The translations under genes and the position numbers were made by a program. This document shows, one piece after another, positions 8,400 through 17,500 of a stretch of DNA of 64,000 nt (the stretch's first letter is position 1; the number at the start of each line of letters is the position of its first letter). This DNA comes from Pseudomonas sp. ok272. GTDB lineage: Bacteria > Pseudomonadota > Gammaproteobacteria > Pseudomonadales > Pseudomonadaceae. Below the pieces are notes generated by a model that was given only the letters and a program-made list of their open reading frames with translations, was not told the origin of the DNA and made no database searches. The DNA lies in assembly GCF_900109995.1 (NCBI RefSeq), contig NZ_FOCB01000011.1, positions 69,133-133,132 on the forward strand, in the 5' to 3' direction.

Positions 8400-9461
8400 A
8401 TGCCCTTGAACAAACACCCCACTGAACTGGATCCGCGCTGGTCCGCCGTGCTCAGCCGCGACCCGAGTGCCGATGGCCAGTTTGTCTACGGGGTAAAAAC
8501 CACCGGGATCTACTGCCGCCCCAGCAGCCTGGCACGCCTGCCCAAGCCACAGAACGTGGTGTTTTTCGACACGGAAGAGCAGGCCCGGGCCGCGGGCTTT
8601 CGCGCCAGCAAGCGGGCGGCGGCGGACCAGACCCAGATGGCCGGTCAACACGCGGCCATGGTCGCCGCTGCCTGCCGACAGATCGAGACCACCGAGCCCC
8701 CGCCCAGCCTGAAGGCGCTGGCACACAGCGCAGGCCTGAGCCCGTTTCACTTTCATCGGGTGTTCAAGGCGGTGACGGGCCTGACGCCCAAGGGCTACGC
8801 CACGGCCCAGCGCTCGCGCCGGGTGCGCGAGCGACTGGAAGTCGCGCACTCGGTGACCGACGCCCTGTATGACGCCGGTTTCAACTCCAACAGTCGATTC
8901 TACGAGTCCGCCGACCAGTTACTGGGGATGAAACCCAGTGACTACCGAGCCGCCGGCCAGAACACCGACATCCGCTTCGCCGTCGGCCAATGCTCGCTGG
9001 GGGCGATTGTGGTGGCGCAAAGCCAACGCGGCGTGTGCGCGATTCTGCTGGGTGACGACCCGCAGGTGCTGGTCCGCGAACTCCAGGACAAATTTCGCCA
9101 GGCCAACCTGATTGGCGCCGACCATGCCTTTGAACAACTGATCGCCAAAGTGGTGGGGTTCATCGAGGCCCCGGCGCTTGGCCTGGACTTGCCACTGGAT
9201 GTGCGCGGCACCGCCTTCCAGGAGCGCGTGTGGATGGCGCTGCGCGACATTGCGCCAGGCAGCACTGCCAGTTACGCCGAGATTGCCCAGCGTATCGGCG
9301 CACCCAAGGCGTTCCGGGCCGTGGCCCAGGCGTGCGGTGCGAACTGCCTGGCGGTGGCGATCCCCTGCCATCGCGTGGTGCGCAGCGACGGCGACGTGTC
9401 GGGCTATCGCTGGGGCGTGGAGCGCAAGCGCGAGCTGCTGGCGCGGGAAGCCCAACCTTAG
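8400..9461 (+). CDS. ada: Ada-type AraC regulator / O6-methylguanine methyltransferase with degraded zinc site
   Basis: 353 residues in the full Ada layout: N-terminal methylphosphotriester domain (about 10-75), AraC-type HTH (about 85-185), and C-terminal MGMT domain (190-350) with the active-site PCHRV at about 322-326. The MGMT acceptor cysteine is present. In the N-terminal domain, the acceptor C39 is kept (TTGIYCRPS), but the other three zinc cysteines are gone: PSC is now PSS (S43) and FRPCKRC is now FRASKRA (S70, A73). Known Ada needs four cysteines to bind zinc and to be switched on by methylphosphotriester repair, so this copy probably repairs O6-methylguanine but cannot sense damage the usual way (inference). 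Confidence 0.88.
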   Translation: MPLNKHPTELDPRWSAVLSRDPSADGQFVYGVKTTGIYCRPSSLARLPKPQNVVFFDTEEQARAAGFRASKRAAADQTQMAGQHAAMVAAACRQIETTEPPPSLKALAHSAGLSPFHFHRVFKAVTGLTPKGYATAQRSRRVRERLEVAHSVTDALYDAGFNSNSRFYESADQLLGMKPSDYRAAGQNTDIRFAVGQCSLGAIVVAQSQRGVCAILLGDDPQVLVRELQDKFRQANLIGADHAFEQLIAKVVGFIEAPALGLDLPLDVRGTAFQERVWMALRDIAPGSTASYAEIAQRIGAPKAFRAVAQACGANCLAVAIPCHRVVRSDGDVSGYRWGVERKRELLAREAQP

Positions 9462-9693
9462 TTAAGCGACTGCAACTCACCCGGTGTGTGACGCCTTTGT
9501 AACGACCGCGTGAAAAAGCATTCACATCGAGGCTACGCCCGTGCAGTAGATTGATCCCTTTGTGCAGGTGAGCCCCCCGCCGGGGAAAAAGCCCTCAACC
9601 ACGCGGATAGCAGGTCTATGCTTTTCGTTCTGTGCATGTGTTGCGTGGGCCCGCCTCTCACAGCCAAAGATCACTTTTCCGACGGAGCTGACA

Positions 9694-12159
9694 ATGGGTC
9701 ACCATCGCTCAATTTTTTCCCTGCTCGCAGTGTCTGTCCTGATTTGCGCCGCCCTTCCCATTGCCCAGGCACAAACGCCTGTACAAACCGCCGCCCAGGC
9801 CCCCGCGGCGGCGGCGCCCGCCGAGCCGAGCTGGCCCCTGATCGTCACGAGCGACACCACGACCCTGACCATCTACCAACCACAAATCGACAGCTGGGAC
9901 GGCTACACGCTCAACGCGCGGGCCGCCGTGGGTGCCACTGACAAGGATGGCAAGACCACCTACGGCATCTTGCACCTGAACGCCCACACCCTGGTCGACA
10001 AAGCCACCCGCTGGGTGGTGTTGGATCAGTACCAGGTCACCAAGGCCGACTTTCCGGACGACGAGAAACGCGCCGGCACCTGGCTCGCCGCCCTGCAACA
10101 GGACGCGGCCAAGCGCAAGAAGACCATCTCCCTCGATCAGTTGGAAGCAGCCCTGGGGGTGATCGCCGCCGAGAAAAAGGCTGACAGCCAGCCCATCGAC
10201 AATACCCCGCCGGCCATCATCAGTTCCGAGTCGCCGGCGCTGCTGGTGTACATCGACGGCGAACCCACGTACCGCGCCGTCGAAGGCACTACGCTGCAAC
10301 GGGTGATCAACACCCGCCCGCTGTTGCTCAAGGACGCCCAGGGCAAACACTACCTGCATGTGTTCGATGGCTGGATGGTTGCCGACCGCCTGGGCGGCAC
10401 CTATGCACCGCTCAAAGCCCCGGGAGCGGAGCTGGAGAAGGCCAAGAAGGTGGCGATTGACAGTCGCCAGGTCGACCTGCTGACCGGCCAGACCGATCCC
10501 AAGAGCAAGGCGCCGAGCCTGGCCAAGGGCCCGGTTCCCGCGATCTACATCGCCACCACCCCGACCGAGTTGATCGTCACCGATGGGCCCGCACAATGGC
10601 AGCCGATCCAAGGCACACAGCTGCTGTACGCGGCCAACACCACCGGGCATATCTTCAAGGAAATCGGCGACCAGGACAGCTATGTGCTGATCTCCGGGCG
10701 CTGGTTCCGGGCCGCAGACATGAAAGGCCCATGGCGTTTTGTCGAAGCCGACAAGTTGCCGGCCGACTTTGCCAACATCCCCGATGACAGCCCCAAGGAG
10801 AACGTCAAGGCCTCGGTGGCCGGGACGCCACAGGCCCGTGAAGCGGTGATCGCGGCGAGCATTCCGCAGACCTCCGCGATCAAAAGAAGCGTGGTGAAGA
10901 TGAGCCCACCGCAGTTCGACGGCGCGCCGCAGTTCAAGCCCATCACCGGCACCTCCCTGCAGTACGTGGTGAACACTGCGACACCGATCATCATGGTCGA
11001 TCCGCAGCACTGGTACGCCGTGGAGAACGGTGTGTGGTTCGAAGCCCAGAGCGTGCAAGGGCCGTGGGTGGTCGCCATCGCGGTCCCAGCGGTGATCTAT
11101 TCGATCCCGCCCAGTTCACCGATGCACTACCTCACCTACGTCAAGGTCTACAACGCCATGGGCGATACGGTGATCGTCGGCTACACCCCGGGCTATCAAG
11201 GCTCGACCATTGACCCTGTCAGCGGCGTGGTGGTGTACGGCACCGGTTACCCCTACACCCCCTGGGTCGGCAGTGTCTGGTACGGCCCGCCGGTGACCTA
11301 CGGGCTGGGCGTAGCCATCCGCTACACCCCATGGACTGGCTGGACGTTCGGCTTCGGCTTCGGCTGGAGTTGGGGCGCCAGCACGGTCGCCATGGGCTGG
11401 GGCTGGGGCGCCTACCCATGGTGGGGGCCGTACAGCTGGGGCTACGCCTGGGGCCCACGGATTTATCCGGCGCCCATGCCATGGGGTGGCGTGGCCTACG
11501 GTTACCACGGCGGTGCCGCAGCCTGGGGACCGGGCGGCTGGGCGGGCACCACCGGCAACATCTACCGCCAATGGGGTGACCGGGCATCGGTCAGTCGCTA
11601 CGGCTCGGGCTACAACGCCTGGACCGGCAATCGCTGGGCCGGCCAGGTCGGTTCGTCCTATAACTCGCGCACCGGCATCTCCGCTGCGGGCCAACGTGGC
11701 GCGGTGCACAACGTCTACAACGGCAATTACGCCGCAGGCAGCCGGGGCGTGGCAACCGGGCCCAATGGCGCCGTGGTCGCCGGCGCCCACGGCACGGCTG
11801 GCAACACGCGCACCGGCGCTCACGTTACAGGCAATCGCGGCGCGGTCTACAACCCCAACACCGGCGACACCACGCATTACGCCGCCGCCCATGGCCGCAA
11901 CGGCGGTGTCGCCAATGTCGGCGGCAACGTATACGCCGGCCACGACGGCCATGTGTACCAAAAAACCGACAATGGCTGGCAATCGATGGTCAAGGGCAGC
12001 ACCCGCCAGACACTGCCCAGCACTGCCAGCCAGGTACGCGATCTGGACGGTGAATCCTCTGCGCGCCTGCAGGGCAACCAGCGGCTGAACAACTATCACA
12101 ACTCATCCCAGACCATGAATCATTCGTTTGGCGGGGGCGGCGGTCTGCATCGGCGCTAA
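9694..12159 (+). CDS. Large secreted Gly/Trp/Tyr-rich protein, function unknown
   Basis: 821 residues from an ATG with GGAG seven bases upstream; signal peptide MGHHRSIFSLLAVSVLICAAL ends near AQA25. Residues ~25-500 are alternating beta segments with repeated motifs (PALLVYIDGEPTYRAVEGT, PTELIVTDGPAQWQPIQGT, TPIIMVDPQHWYAVENGVWF), three diverged copies of a 'xxxhY...gxWF' unit. Residues ~530-640 are extremely rich in G, W, Y and P (GFGFGWSWGAS, GWGWGAYPWWGP). The tail carries about six short repeats of the form GN-x-(Y/A)-AAGxRGxVxNxxTG. Such proteins are often labelled carbohydrate-binding family V/XII without evidence. Cell-surface or extracellular location is likely. Confidence 0.75.
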   Translation: MGHHRSIFSLLAVSVLICAALPIAQAQTPVQTAAQAPAAAAPAEPSWPLIVTSDTTTLTIYQPQIDSWDGYTLNARAAVGATDKDGKTTYGILHLNAHTLVDKATRWVVLDQYQVTKADFPDDEKRAGTWLAALQQDAAKRKKTISLDQLEAALGVIAAEKKADSQPIDNTPPAIISSESPALLVYIDGEPTYRAVEGTTLQRVINTRPLLLKDAQGKHYLHVFDGWMVADRLGGTYAPLKAPGAELEKAKKVAIDSRQVDLLTGQTDPKSKAPSLAKGPVPAIYIATTPTELIVTDGPAQWQPIQGTQLLYAANTTGHIFKEIGDQDSYVLISGRWFRAADMKGPWRFVEADKLPADFANIPDDSPKENVKASVAGTPQAREAVIAASIPQTSAIKRSVVKMSPPQFDGAPQFKPITGTSLQYVVNTATPIIMVDPQHWYAVENGVWFEAQSVQGPWVVAIAVPAVIYSIPPSSPMHYLTYVKVYNAMGDTVIVGYTPGYQGSTIDPVSGVVVYGTGYPYTPWVGSVWYGPPVTYGLGVAIRYTPWTGWTFGFGFGWSWGASTVAMGWGWGAYPWWGPYSWGYAWGPRIYPAPMPWGGVAYGYHGGAAAWGPGGWAGTTGNIYRQWGDRASVSRYGSGYNAWTGNRWAGQVGSSYNSRTGISAAGQRGAVHNVYNGNYAAGSRGVATGPNGAVVAGAHGTAGNTRTGAHVTGNRGAVYNPNTGDTTHYAAAHGRNGGVANVGGNVYAGHDGHVYQKTDNGWQSMVKGSTRQTLPSTASQVRDLDGESSARLQGNQRLNNYHNSSQTMNHSFGGGGGLHRR

Positions 12160-12172
12160 CCCGGCATCGAAG

Positions 12173-12182
12173 TTGTATACAA
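12173..12182. promoter_or_regulatory. Perfect palindrome TTGTATACAA
   Basis: Ten-base perfect dyad 12 bases after the stop of the large secreted protein gene and 45 bases before the ModE-type site. The form resembles operators of GntR/FadR-type regulators, but no regulator is encoded nearby, so its use is unknown. Confidence 0.35.
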
Positions 12183-12220
12183 TTTTTCGCCTCCGAGGCG
12201 TCAGTGAGTTCCGTTCGCCG

Positions 12221-12256
12221 GCAATACGCTATATATTCCTGTACATAGCGCATTGC
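12221..12256. promoter_or_regulatory. ModE-type operator ahead of modABC
   Basis: Dyad with half-sites CGCTATATA (12227-12235) and TACATAGCG (12242-12250) separated by six bases; with the outer GCAAT and ATTGC the arms reach 15 bases with two mismatches. The known ModE consensus has CGnTATATA-N6-TATATAnCG, so spacing and core both fit. The left half includes a TATATT that would serve as the -10 of the modA promoter, which predicts repression when molybdate is plentiful. Confidence 0.75.
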
Positions 12257-12323
12257 CCTGCCCTGGCGCAGGTGACTGACCACAACACACTGCCCACCCT
12301 CACGTGCACCTCGGAGCCGCTTC

Positions 12324-13091
12324 ATGACCATTCGTGCCTCGCGCTTTGCCCCTACTTGCCTCGCCTCGCTACTCGCCGTGTTCGCCTGCGGTTCGGCCCA
12401 GGCCGATCAAGTGCAAGTGGCGGTCGCTGCCAACTTCACAGCCCCTATCCAGGCCATTGCCGCCGACTTCGAAAAAGACACCGGGCACAAAGTGGTTGCG
12501 GCGTACGGCGCCACTGGCCAGTTCTATGCCCAGATCAAAAACGGAGCGCCGTTCGAAGTATTCCTCTCGGCCGACGACACCACGCCGCAAAAGCTTGAGC
12601 AAGAAGGCGACATCGTCAAGGGCTCGCGCTTCACCTACGCCATCGGCACCCTGGCGCTGTGGTCGGCCAAGGACGGTTACGTCGATGCCAAGGGCAAGGT
12701 ACTGACCGATAACCAGTACCAACACGTGTCCATCGCCAACCCGAAAGCCGCGCCCTACGGGCTGGCCGCCACCCAGGTGCTGGCCAAGCTGGGCCTGACC
12801 GACAAGGTCAAGGACAAGATCGTCGAAGGCCAGAACATCACCCAGGCCTACCAGTTCGTGTCCACCGGCAATGCCGAACTGGGTTTCGTCGCCCTGTCGC
12901 AGATCTACAAGGACGGCAAGGTCACCAGCGGCTCGGCGTGGATCGTTCCGGCGCAGATGCATGACCCGATCAAGCAGGACGCGGTGATTCTCAACAAAGG
13001 CAAGGACAACCCGGCTGCCCAGGCCCTGGTCGACTACCTCAAGGGCCCTAAAGCCGCCGCGATCATCACGTCCTACGGTTACCAGCTCTAA
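12324..13091 (+). CDS. modA: Molybdate ABC transporter, periplasmic binding protein
   Basis: 255 residues with a signal peptide (MTIRASRFAPTCLASLLAVF, cleavage near AQA/DQ). The mature start VQVAVAANFTAPIQAIAADFEKDTGHKV and the oxyanion loop residues in FLSADDTTPQKL are the ModA pattern. It captures molybdate or tungstate in the periplasm and delivers it to ModBC. The stop codon abuts the modB ATG, so modABC is one operon. Confidence 0.95.
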   Translation: MTIRASRFAPTCLASLLAVFACGSAQADQVQVAVAANFTAPIQAIAADFEKDTGHKVVAAYGATGQFYAQIKNGAPFEVFLSADDTTPQKLEQEGDIVKGSRFTYAIGTLALWSAKDGYVDAKGKVLTDNQYQHVSIANPKAAPYGLAATQVLAKLGLTDKVKDKIVEGQNITQAYQFVSTGNAELGFVALSQIYKDGKVTSGSAWIVPAQMHDPIKQDAVILNKGKDNPAAQALVDYLKGPKAAAIITSYGYQL

Positions 13092-13772
13092 ATGTCCCTG
13101 ACGAGTGCCGACTTCGCCGCGATTTGGTTGACCCTCAAGCTGGCGTCACTGACCACGGTCATTCTGCTGATCATCGGCACGCCGATTGCGTTGTGGCTGT
13201 CGCGTACCCGATCCTGGCTACGCGGCCCCGTCGGCGCCATCGTCGCCCTGCCCCTGGTGCTGCCACCCACCGTGATTGGCTTCTACCTGTTGCTGACCCT
13301 GGGGCCCAACGGGTTCCTTGGGCAGTTCACCCAATGGCTGGGCCTGGGCACGCTGACCTTCAGCTTTACCGGCCTGGTCATTGGCTCGGTGATTTACTCG
13401 ATGCCCTTTGTCGTACAGCCCCTGCAAAACGCCTTCTCGGCCATCGGCACCCGTCCGCTGGAGGTGGCCGCGACCCTGCGCGCCAATCCCTGGGACACGT
13501 TTTTCACGGTGATCCTGCCGCTCGCTCGGCCTGGGTTCATTACCGCTGCGATCCTCGGCTTCGCCCACACCGTCGGCGAATTTGGCGTGGTGCTGATGAT
13601 TGGCGGCAACATTCCCGACAAGACCCGCGTGGTCTCGGTGCAGATCTACGACCACGTCGAAGCCATGGAATACGCCCAGGCCCACTGGCTGGCCGGGGCG
13701 ATGCTGGTGTTCTCGTTCCTGGTGCTGCTGGCGCTGTACTCCAGCCGTAACACCAAAGTCGGCTGGAGCTGA
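13092..13772 (+). CDS. modB: Molybdate ABC transporter, permease
   Basis: 226 residues, five or six hydrophobic segments, and the ABC-permease EAA loop (EVAATLRANPWDTFFTVILPLARPG) at about residues 120-145. It forms the inner-membrane channel with ModC. The ATG follows the modA stop with no gap and the stop is 3 bases before modC. Confidence 0.95.
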   Translation: MSLTSADFAAIWLTLKLASLTTVILLIIGTPIALWLSRTRSWLRGPVGAIVALPLVLPPTVIGFYLLLTLGPNGFLGQFTQWLGLGTLTFSFTGLVIGSVIYSMPFVVQPLQNAFSAIGTRPLEVAATLRANPWDTFFTVILPLARPGFITAAILGFAHTVGEFGVVLMIGGNIPDKTRVVSVQIYDHVEAMEYAQAHWLAGAMLVFSFLVLLALYSSRNTKVGWS

Positions 13773-13775
13773 TCG

Positions 13776-14864
13776 ATGACCGAAGGCATTCGCGCACGCT
13801 TGCACCTGAACTATCCGGACTTTTCCCTGGACGTCGACCTCGACCTACCGGGTCGCGGTGTCACCGCGTTGTACGGGCATTCCGGCTCCGGCAAGACCAC
13901 TTGCCTGCGCTGCATCGCCGGCCTGGAGCGGGCCGAACAGGGCTTTATCCAGATCAACGATGAAGTCTGGCAGGACAGCCACAAGAAGCTGTTCGTGCCC
14001 CCCCACAAACGGGCCCTGGGCTATGTGTTCCAGGAGGCCAGCTTGTTTCCCCACCTGTCGGTGCTGGGCAACCTGGCGTTTGGCCTGCGGCGCATCCCGC
14101 GCCCGCAACGTCGGGTCGACATGGAGCACGCCACCCAATTGCTGGGCATCGGCCATCTGCTGGATCGCCACCCGCAGCATCTCTCCGGCGGCGAACGGCA
14201 ACGGGTCGGCATCGCCCGCGCCTTGCTCACCAGCCCCCGTCTGTTGCTGATGGACGAGCCGCTGGCGGCCCTGGACTCGCAGCGCAAGAGTGAGATCCTG
14301 CCCTACCTGGAAAGGCTGCACGACGAGCTGGACATTCCGGTGTTGTACGTCAGCCACTCCCAGGATGAAGTGGCCCGGCTGGCCGATCACATCGTCTTGC
14401 TCAGTGATGGCAAGGCCCTGGCCAGCGGCCCCATCGGCGAAACCCTGGCGCGCCTCGACCTGCCGCTGGCCCTGGGCGATGACGCCGGTGTCGTCATCGA
14501 AGGCCGCGTGACTGCCTACGATGCCGACTACCAGTTGCTCACCCTGCAACTACCCGGCAGCGTGCTCAACGTGCGGGTCGCCCACGCGCCCCTGGCCACG
14601 GGCACGCTGCTGCGGTTCAAGGTCCAGGCCCGTGACGTCAGCCTGAGCCTGCAAGGCGACGAGTTCAGCAGCATTCTCAACCGCCTGCCGGTCACCGTGA
14701 CCGGTGAAGTGGCCGCCGACAACAGCGCCCACGTCCTGGTACGCCTGGACATCGCGGGCACCCCCTTGCTGGCACGCATCACCCGTTACTCGCGCGACCA
14801 CCTGCAACTGCACCCCGGCCAGCAACTGTGGGCGCAGATCAAGGCCGTGGCGGTATTGGCGTGA
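13776..14864 (+). CDS. modC: Molybdate ABC transporter, ATPase
   Basis: 362 residues. Walker A GHSGSGKT (34-41), Q-loop in YVFQEASLFPHL, signature LSGGERQRVGIARAL and Walker B LLLMDEPLAALD are all intact. The last ~70 residues form a molybdate-binding Mop/TOBE-like domain (VTGEVAADNSAHVLVRLDIAG). It powers ModB on the cytoplasmic face. Confidence 0.96.
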   Translation: MTEGIRARLHLNYPDFSLDVDLDLPGRGVTALYGHSGSGKTTCLRCIAGLERAEQGFIQINDEVWQDSHKKLFVPPHKRALGYVFQEASLFPHLSVLGNLAFGLRRIPRPQRRVDMEHATQLLGIGHLLDRHPQHLSGGERQRVGIARALLTSPRLLLMDEPLAALDSQRKSEILPYLERLHDELDIPVLYVSHSQDEVARLADHIVLLSDGKALASGPIGETLARLDLPLALGDDAGVVIEGRVTAYDADYQLLTLQLPGSVLNVRVAHAPLATGTLLRFKVQARDVSLSLQGDEFSSILNRLPVTVTGEVAADNSAHVLVRLDIAGTPLLARITRYSRDHLQLHPGQQLWAQIKAVAVLA

Positions 14865-14973
14865 CGCGCCGGCGCCTGCAAGGGGTCAACCCGACGTTGG
14901 CGCGGTGACACAATTGCACCTTCGCCACTTGGATCTATAGTTGATGCCAACACAGAGCCACGTCGGTGACGCC

Positions 14974-15198
14974 ATGGAAGACATTTTCGTTGTAAAGCGC
15001 TGCAACAAAATCATCATTCAGGGCCGCCGAGCCGGGGAAGTCACGCACCAGCCTCCGGTTGACGAGGTCTGGTTCCGCATCGCCGACAGCCGCACCCACG
15101 GCGGGTTTATCGGTGACGGTTATGATCGCGAGGAAGATGCCCGACGAGAGTGCCTGCGACTGAACAAGGCCAGCTCAAAGGTCTCCCGCCAGGGTTGA
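14974..15198 (+). CDS. Small conserved hypothetical protein
   Basis: 74 residues if read from the ATG at 14974 (GGTGA upstream); an ATG at 14944 in the same frame would add ten residues but lacks a ribosome site. Content MEDIFVVKRCNKIIIQGRRAG then WFRIADSRTHGGFIGDGYDREEDARREC looks like a small cytoplasmic beta-alpha protein. No family with known function recognised. It is 110 bp after modC and probably separate. Confidence 0.6.
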   Translation: MEDIFVVKRCNKIIIQGRRAGEVTHQPPVDEVWFRIADSRTHGGFIGDGYDREEDARRECLRLNKASSKVSRQG

Positions 15199-15348
15199 AC
15201 CGCATGTCAATGGGTGCGCTGGCGGCTTAGACGCCTTGGCTATACTCAATTGAGCTGAAGGATTGGCGCATTCACTGACAAAAACGCTCGCACCTTGCGG
15301 GCGTTTTGTCGGCCCATGGCAACCGATTTGACTATGGAGGTGCTTTTC

Positions 15349-15579
15349 ATGTCAGAGAAAGAGTCCATCACCACCCTGCTGACCCTGCTCGACTCCCGCC
15401 AAACGCGTCTGGCCGCAGCCTGCAAGGAAATTGCCGACTGGGTCGACAGCCATGACGGCCATCCGACGGCGATGAAAATTCGCGACCGCTTGCAGGACAT
15501 CGAGAAAGACCAGCCGTTGATCCAGAACGCCCTGACCTCGCTCAGACCCCTTGATCGGCCGCTACCCCGGTTTCGCTGA
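15349..15579 (+). CDS. Small helical protein, paralogue of the gene at 25721
   Basis: 76 residues from an ATG with a strong GGAGG eight bases upstream (the longer in-frame start lacks one). The pattern LLTLLDSRQTRLAAACKEIADWV...IRDRLQDIEKDQPLI is nearly all helix and aligns with the 69-residue protein at 25721-25930 (LLFKINENQLALEAAIMELSNWV...VRGALDTIDKNEEFI). Function unknown; likely a small cytoplasmic oligomer. Confidence 0.7.
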   Translation: MSEKESITTLLTLLDSRQTRLAAACKEIADWVDSHDGHPTAMKIRDRLQDIEKDQPLIQNALTSLRPLDRPLPRFR

Positions 15580-15603
15580 GCGCCGAGCGGGCTGGCACGC
15601 TTG

Positions 15604-16905
15604 TCAGAACACCGAAAAGTTGTAGCTGACGATCAACCGTGTCTCATCCATGTCCCGGGCAAACTGTGCGTAGTTGCTGCGGTAGGTGGCGCTGCGCAGC
15701 CTCAGGCTGACATCCTTGAACGTGCCCCCTTGCACCACGTATTTGAGCTCACTGTCGCGCTCCCACTCCTTGCCCTCCAGTTCGCTGCCCGGCACCTTGA
15801 TCTGATCGCCGCTGACATAGCGGGTCAGGAAGCTCAGGCCGTTGAGGCCGATTGCCTTGAAGTCGTAGTCGTAGCGCAGTTGCCAGGAACGCTCCTGGGC
15901 GGCGGCGAAGTCGTTGACCTGTAGGTAGTTGACCAGATACGGGTTGCTGCCATCCAGGTAAGGCATGGCGTTGTCACCGAGCATGCGCTGCCAGCCGGCA
16001 CTGAGCGTGTGACCGCCGATGGCGTAGCCGAGCATCCCGCTCAGGGCCCGATTGTCGATGGAGCCGGCGCGGGCAGCACCGCTGTCAGCACTGCTGAGCA
16101 GCCGCAGGTCGGCCTTCAACACCCCCGTGCCCAAAGGCTGACGGGCGAGTACACCGAAAAAGTGCTGGCGGTAGATATCCTCCAACTGCGCGTACTGATA
16201 CTGGGCACTCAGGCGCTCATTGATCGTGTAGTCCAGGCCGTACAGGTCGAAGTGATCCGATGTCACGTTGCAGGCATAGCGCTTGTTCTTACAGTGCACG
16301 CGGATGTCCTGGGGGTCGGTAGAATCCCGTGCGGTGTACTTGTCCAGGCGCGCGGCGGTAACGGTAAGGTCCTTGAACTCATTGGAGGTCAGCTGCGCAC
16401 CGTTGAACATCGTCGGCAACAAGCGACCGTCGTTGTACTTGAGCAACGGCTGGTCGGGCAGCAAGGCGCCGTACTTGAGCACGCTCTCGGAAGCCCGGAC
16501 CTTGGCGGTCAGACCCAGTTTGGCGTACTGATCCGCCGAGCCGCGCGGATGATCACCCGAAGAGGGCAGCAACCCGCTGTTGCTGCGCCCGGCGCTGGAA
16601 TCAAGCTTGATCCCCAGCATCCCCAATGCATCGACGCCAAACCCTACGGCACCTTCGGTGTAACCCGATTTGAGGTTGAATATGAAGCCCTGGGCCGACT
16701 CTTCCCGCTTGGACGCGCCCTGCGGATTGGAGGTATGGCCGTCACGAAAGTCACGGTTGAAATACACCGTGCGCGCTTCGATCTGCGCATGGCTGTCCTC
16801 AATAAAACCGGCAGCCTGCAAGGGTGCGCCAAAAACTGCGCACAGGGCTAGAGCGCCGAAGCCTGGAACCAGGCGCGGAGTGAGGAGGAAAAACGGGGGA
16901 CGCAT
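15604..16905 (-). CDS. OprD-family outer-membrane porin
   Basis: 433 residues with a signal peptide and the mature start GFIEDSHAQIEARTVYFNRDFRDG, the usual OprD/OccK opening. Alternating beta strands fill the protein and it ends in an aromatic residue (LIVSYNFSVF), the signal for BAM-dependent insertion. The ATG at 16903-16905 with GGAG upstream is better than the earlier in-frame start. OprD-type channels take up amino acids, peptides or aromatic acids; the exact substrate cannot be read from sequence. Confidence 0.92.
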   Translation of the reverse strand: MRPPFFLLTPRLVPGFGALALCAVFGAPLQAAGFIEDSHAQIEARTVYFNRDFRDGHTSNPQGASKREESAQGFIFNLKSGYTEGAVGFGVDALGMLGIKLDSSAGRSNSGLLPSSGDHPRGSADQYAKLGLTAKVRASESVLKYGALLPDQPLLKYNDGRLLPTMFNGAQLTSNEFKDLTVTAARLDKYTARDSTDPQDIRVHCKNKRYACNVTSDHFDLYGLDYTINERLSAQYQYAQLEDIYRQHFFGVLARQPLGTGVLKADLRLLSSADSGAARAGSIDNRALSGMLGYAIGGHTLSAGWQRMLGDNAMPYLDGSNPYLVNYLQVNDFAAAQERSWQLRYDYDFKAIGLNGLSFLTRYVSGDQIKVPGSELEGKEWERDSELKYVVQGGTFKDVSLRLRSATYRSNYAQFARDMDETRLIVSYNFSVF

Positions 16906-17206
16906 GAATAAAGCTCCAGCAGTGCATCTTTGCGGCGGGACAATCACCAACACAAATAGCGTTGATCCAACGTAGGCAACACGCGGGAATCAGGTGAGAA
17001 GTAACAGGGAAGACTACAATGGTGGCACAGGGCTTTTAGCCACCAAAGGCTACTTTAGTCGCAAAGCCTGGGCCTTAACCCCCGGTTAACCCTGCCATCC
17101 AACAGTACATGTACCGCGTTCGTGCCGAACTTTCTGACACCCGACGCGGCTGGGCCGACATCCACCGGATGACGCGCCGACCTCACGCCTGCATCGGAGA
17201 TTGCTC

Positions 17207-17473
17207 ATGAACCTGCGTACGCTTCTGACTGCCACCGCACTGGTCTGCACCGGGTTTTCCGGATGGGCCCTGGCCGACACCCCGCAACCCGTGCCCTACC
17301 ACTACAGCATGGGCCTGTTGCAGGTAGGAAAAGTCATATCCATGACCGAACAACCCAGCAACCCCATGGAGTGCAAAGAGATTACAGCAGAGATGAAATA
17401 CATCGATACCCAAGGTAAACCGCAAGACATCTCCTACACAAAAATGTCGGATGGCTGTGATCTCCAAAATTGA
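17207..17473 (+). CDS. DUF2790 periplasmic protein
   Basis: 88 residues with a signal peptide (MNLRTLLTATALVCTGFSG, cut near ALA/DT). The mature part, YHYSMGLLQVGKVISMTEQP then CKEITAEMKYIDTQGK, fits the DUF2790 family of short Pseudomonas exported proteins, many of which respond to metals or stress. Two cysteines may pair. GGAGA six bases ahead of the ATG sets the start. Confidence 0.8.
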   Translation: MNLRTLLTATALVCTGFSGWALADTPQPVPYHYSMGLLQVGKVISMTEQPSNPMECKEITAEMKYIDTQGKPQDISYTKMSDGCDLQN

Positions 17474-17500
17474 GTCACGGCCGGTCGTGCCAGGCACTGG

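Noticed and set aside
12183..12323. Molybdenum-cofactor riboswitch before modA
   Set aside because: The leader is short and shows no multi-stem aptamer; the palindrome explains regulation better.
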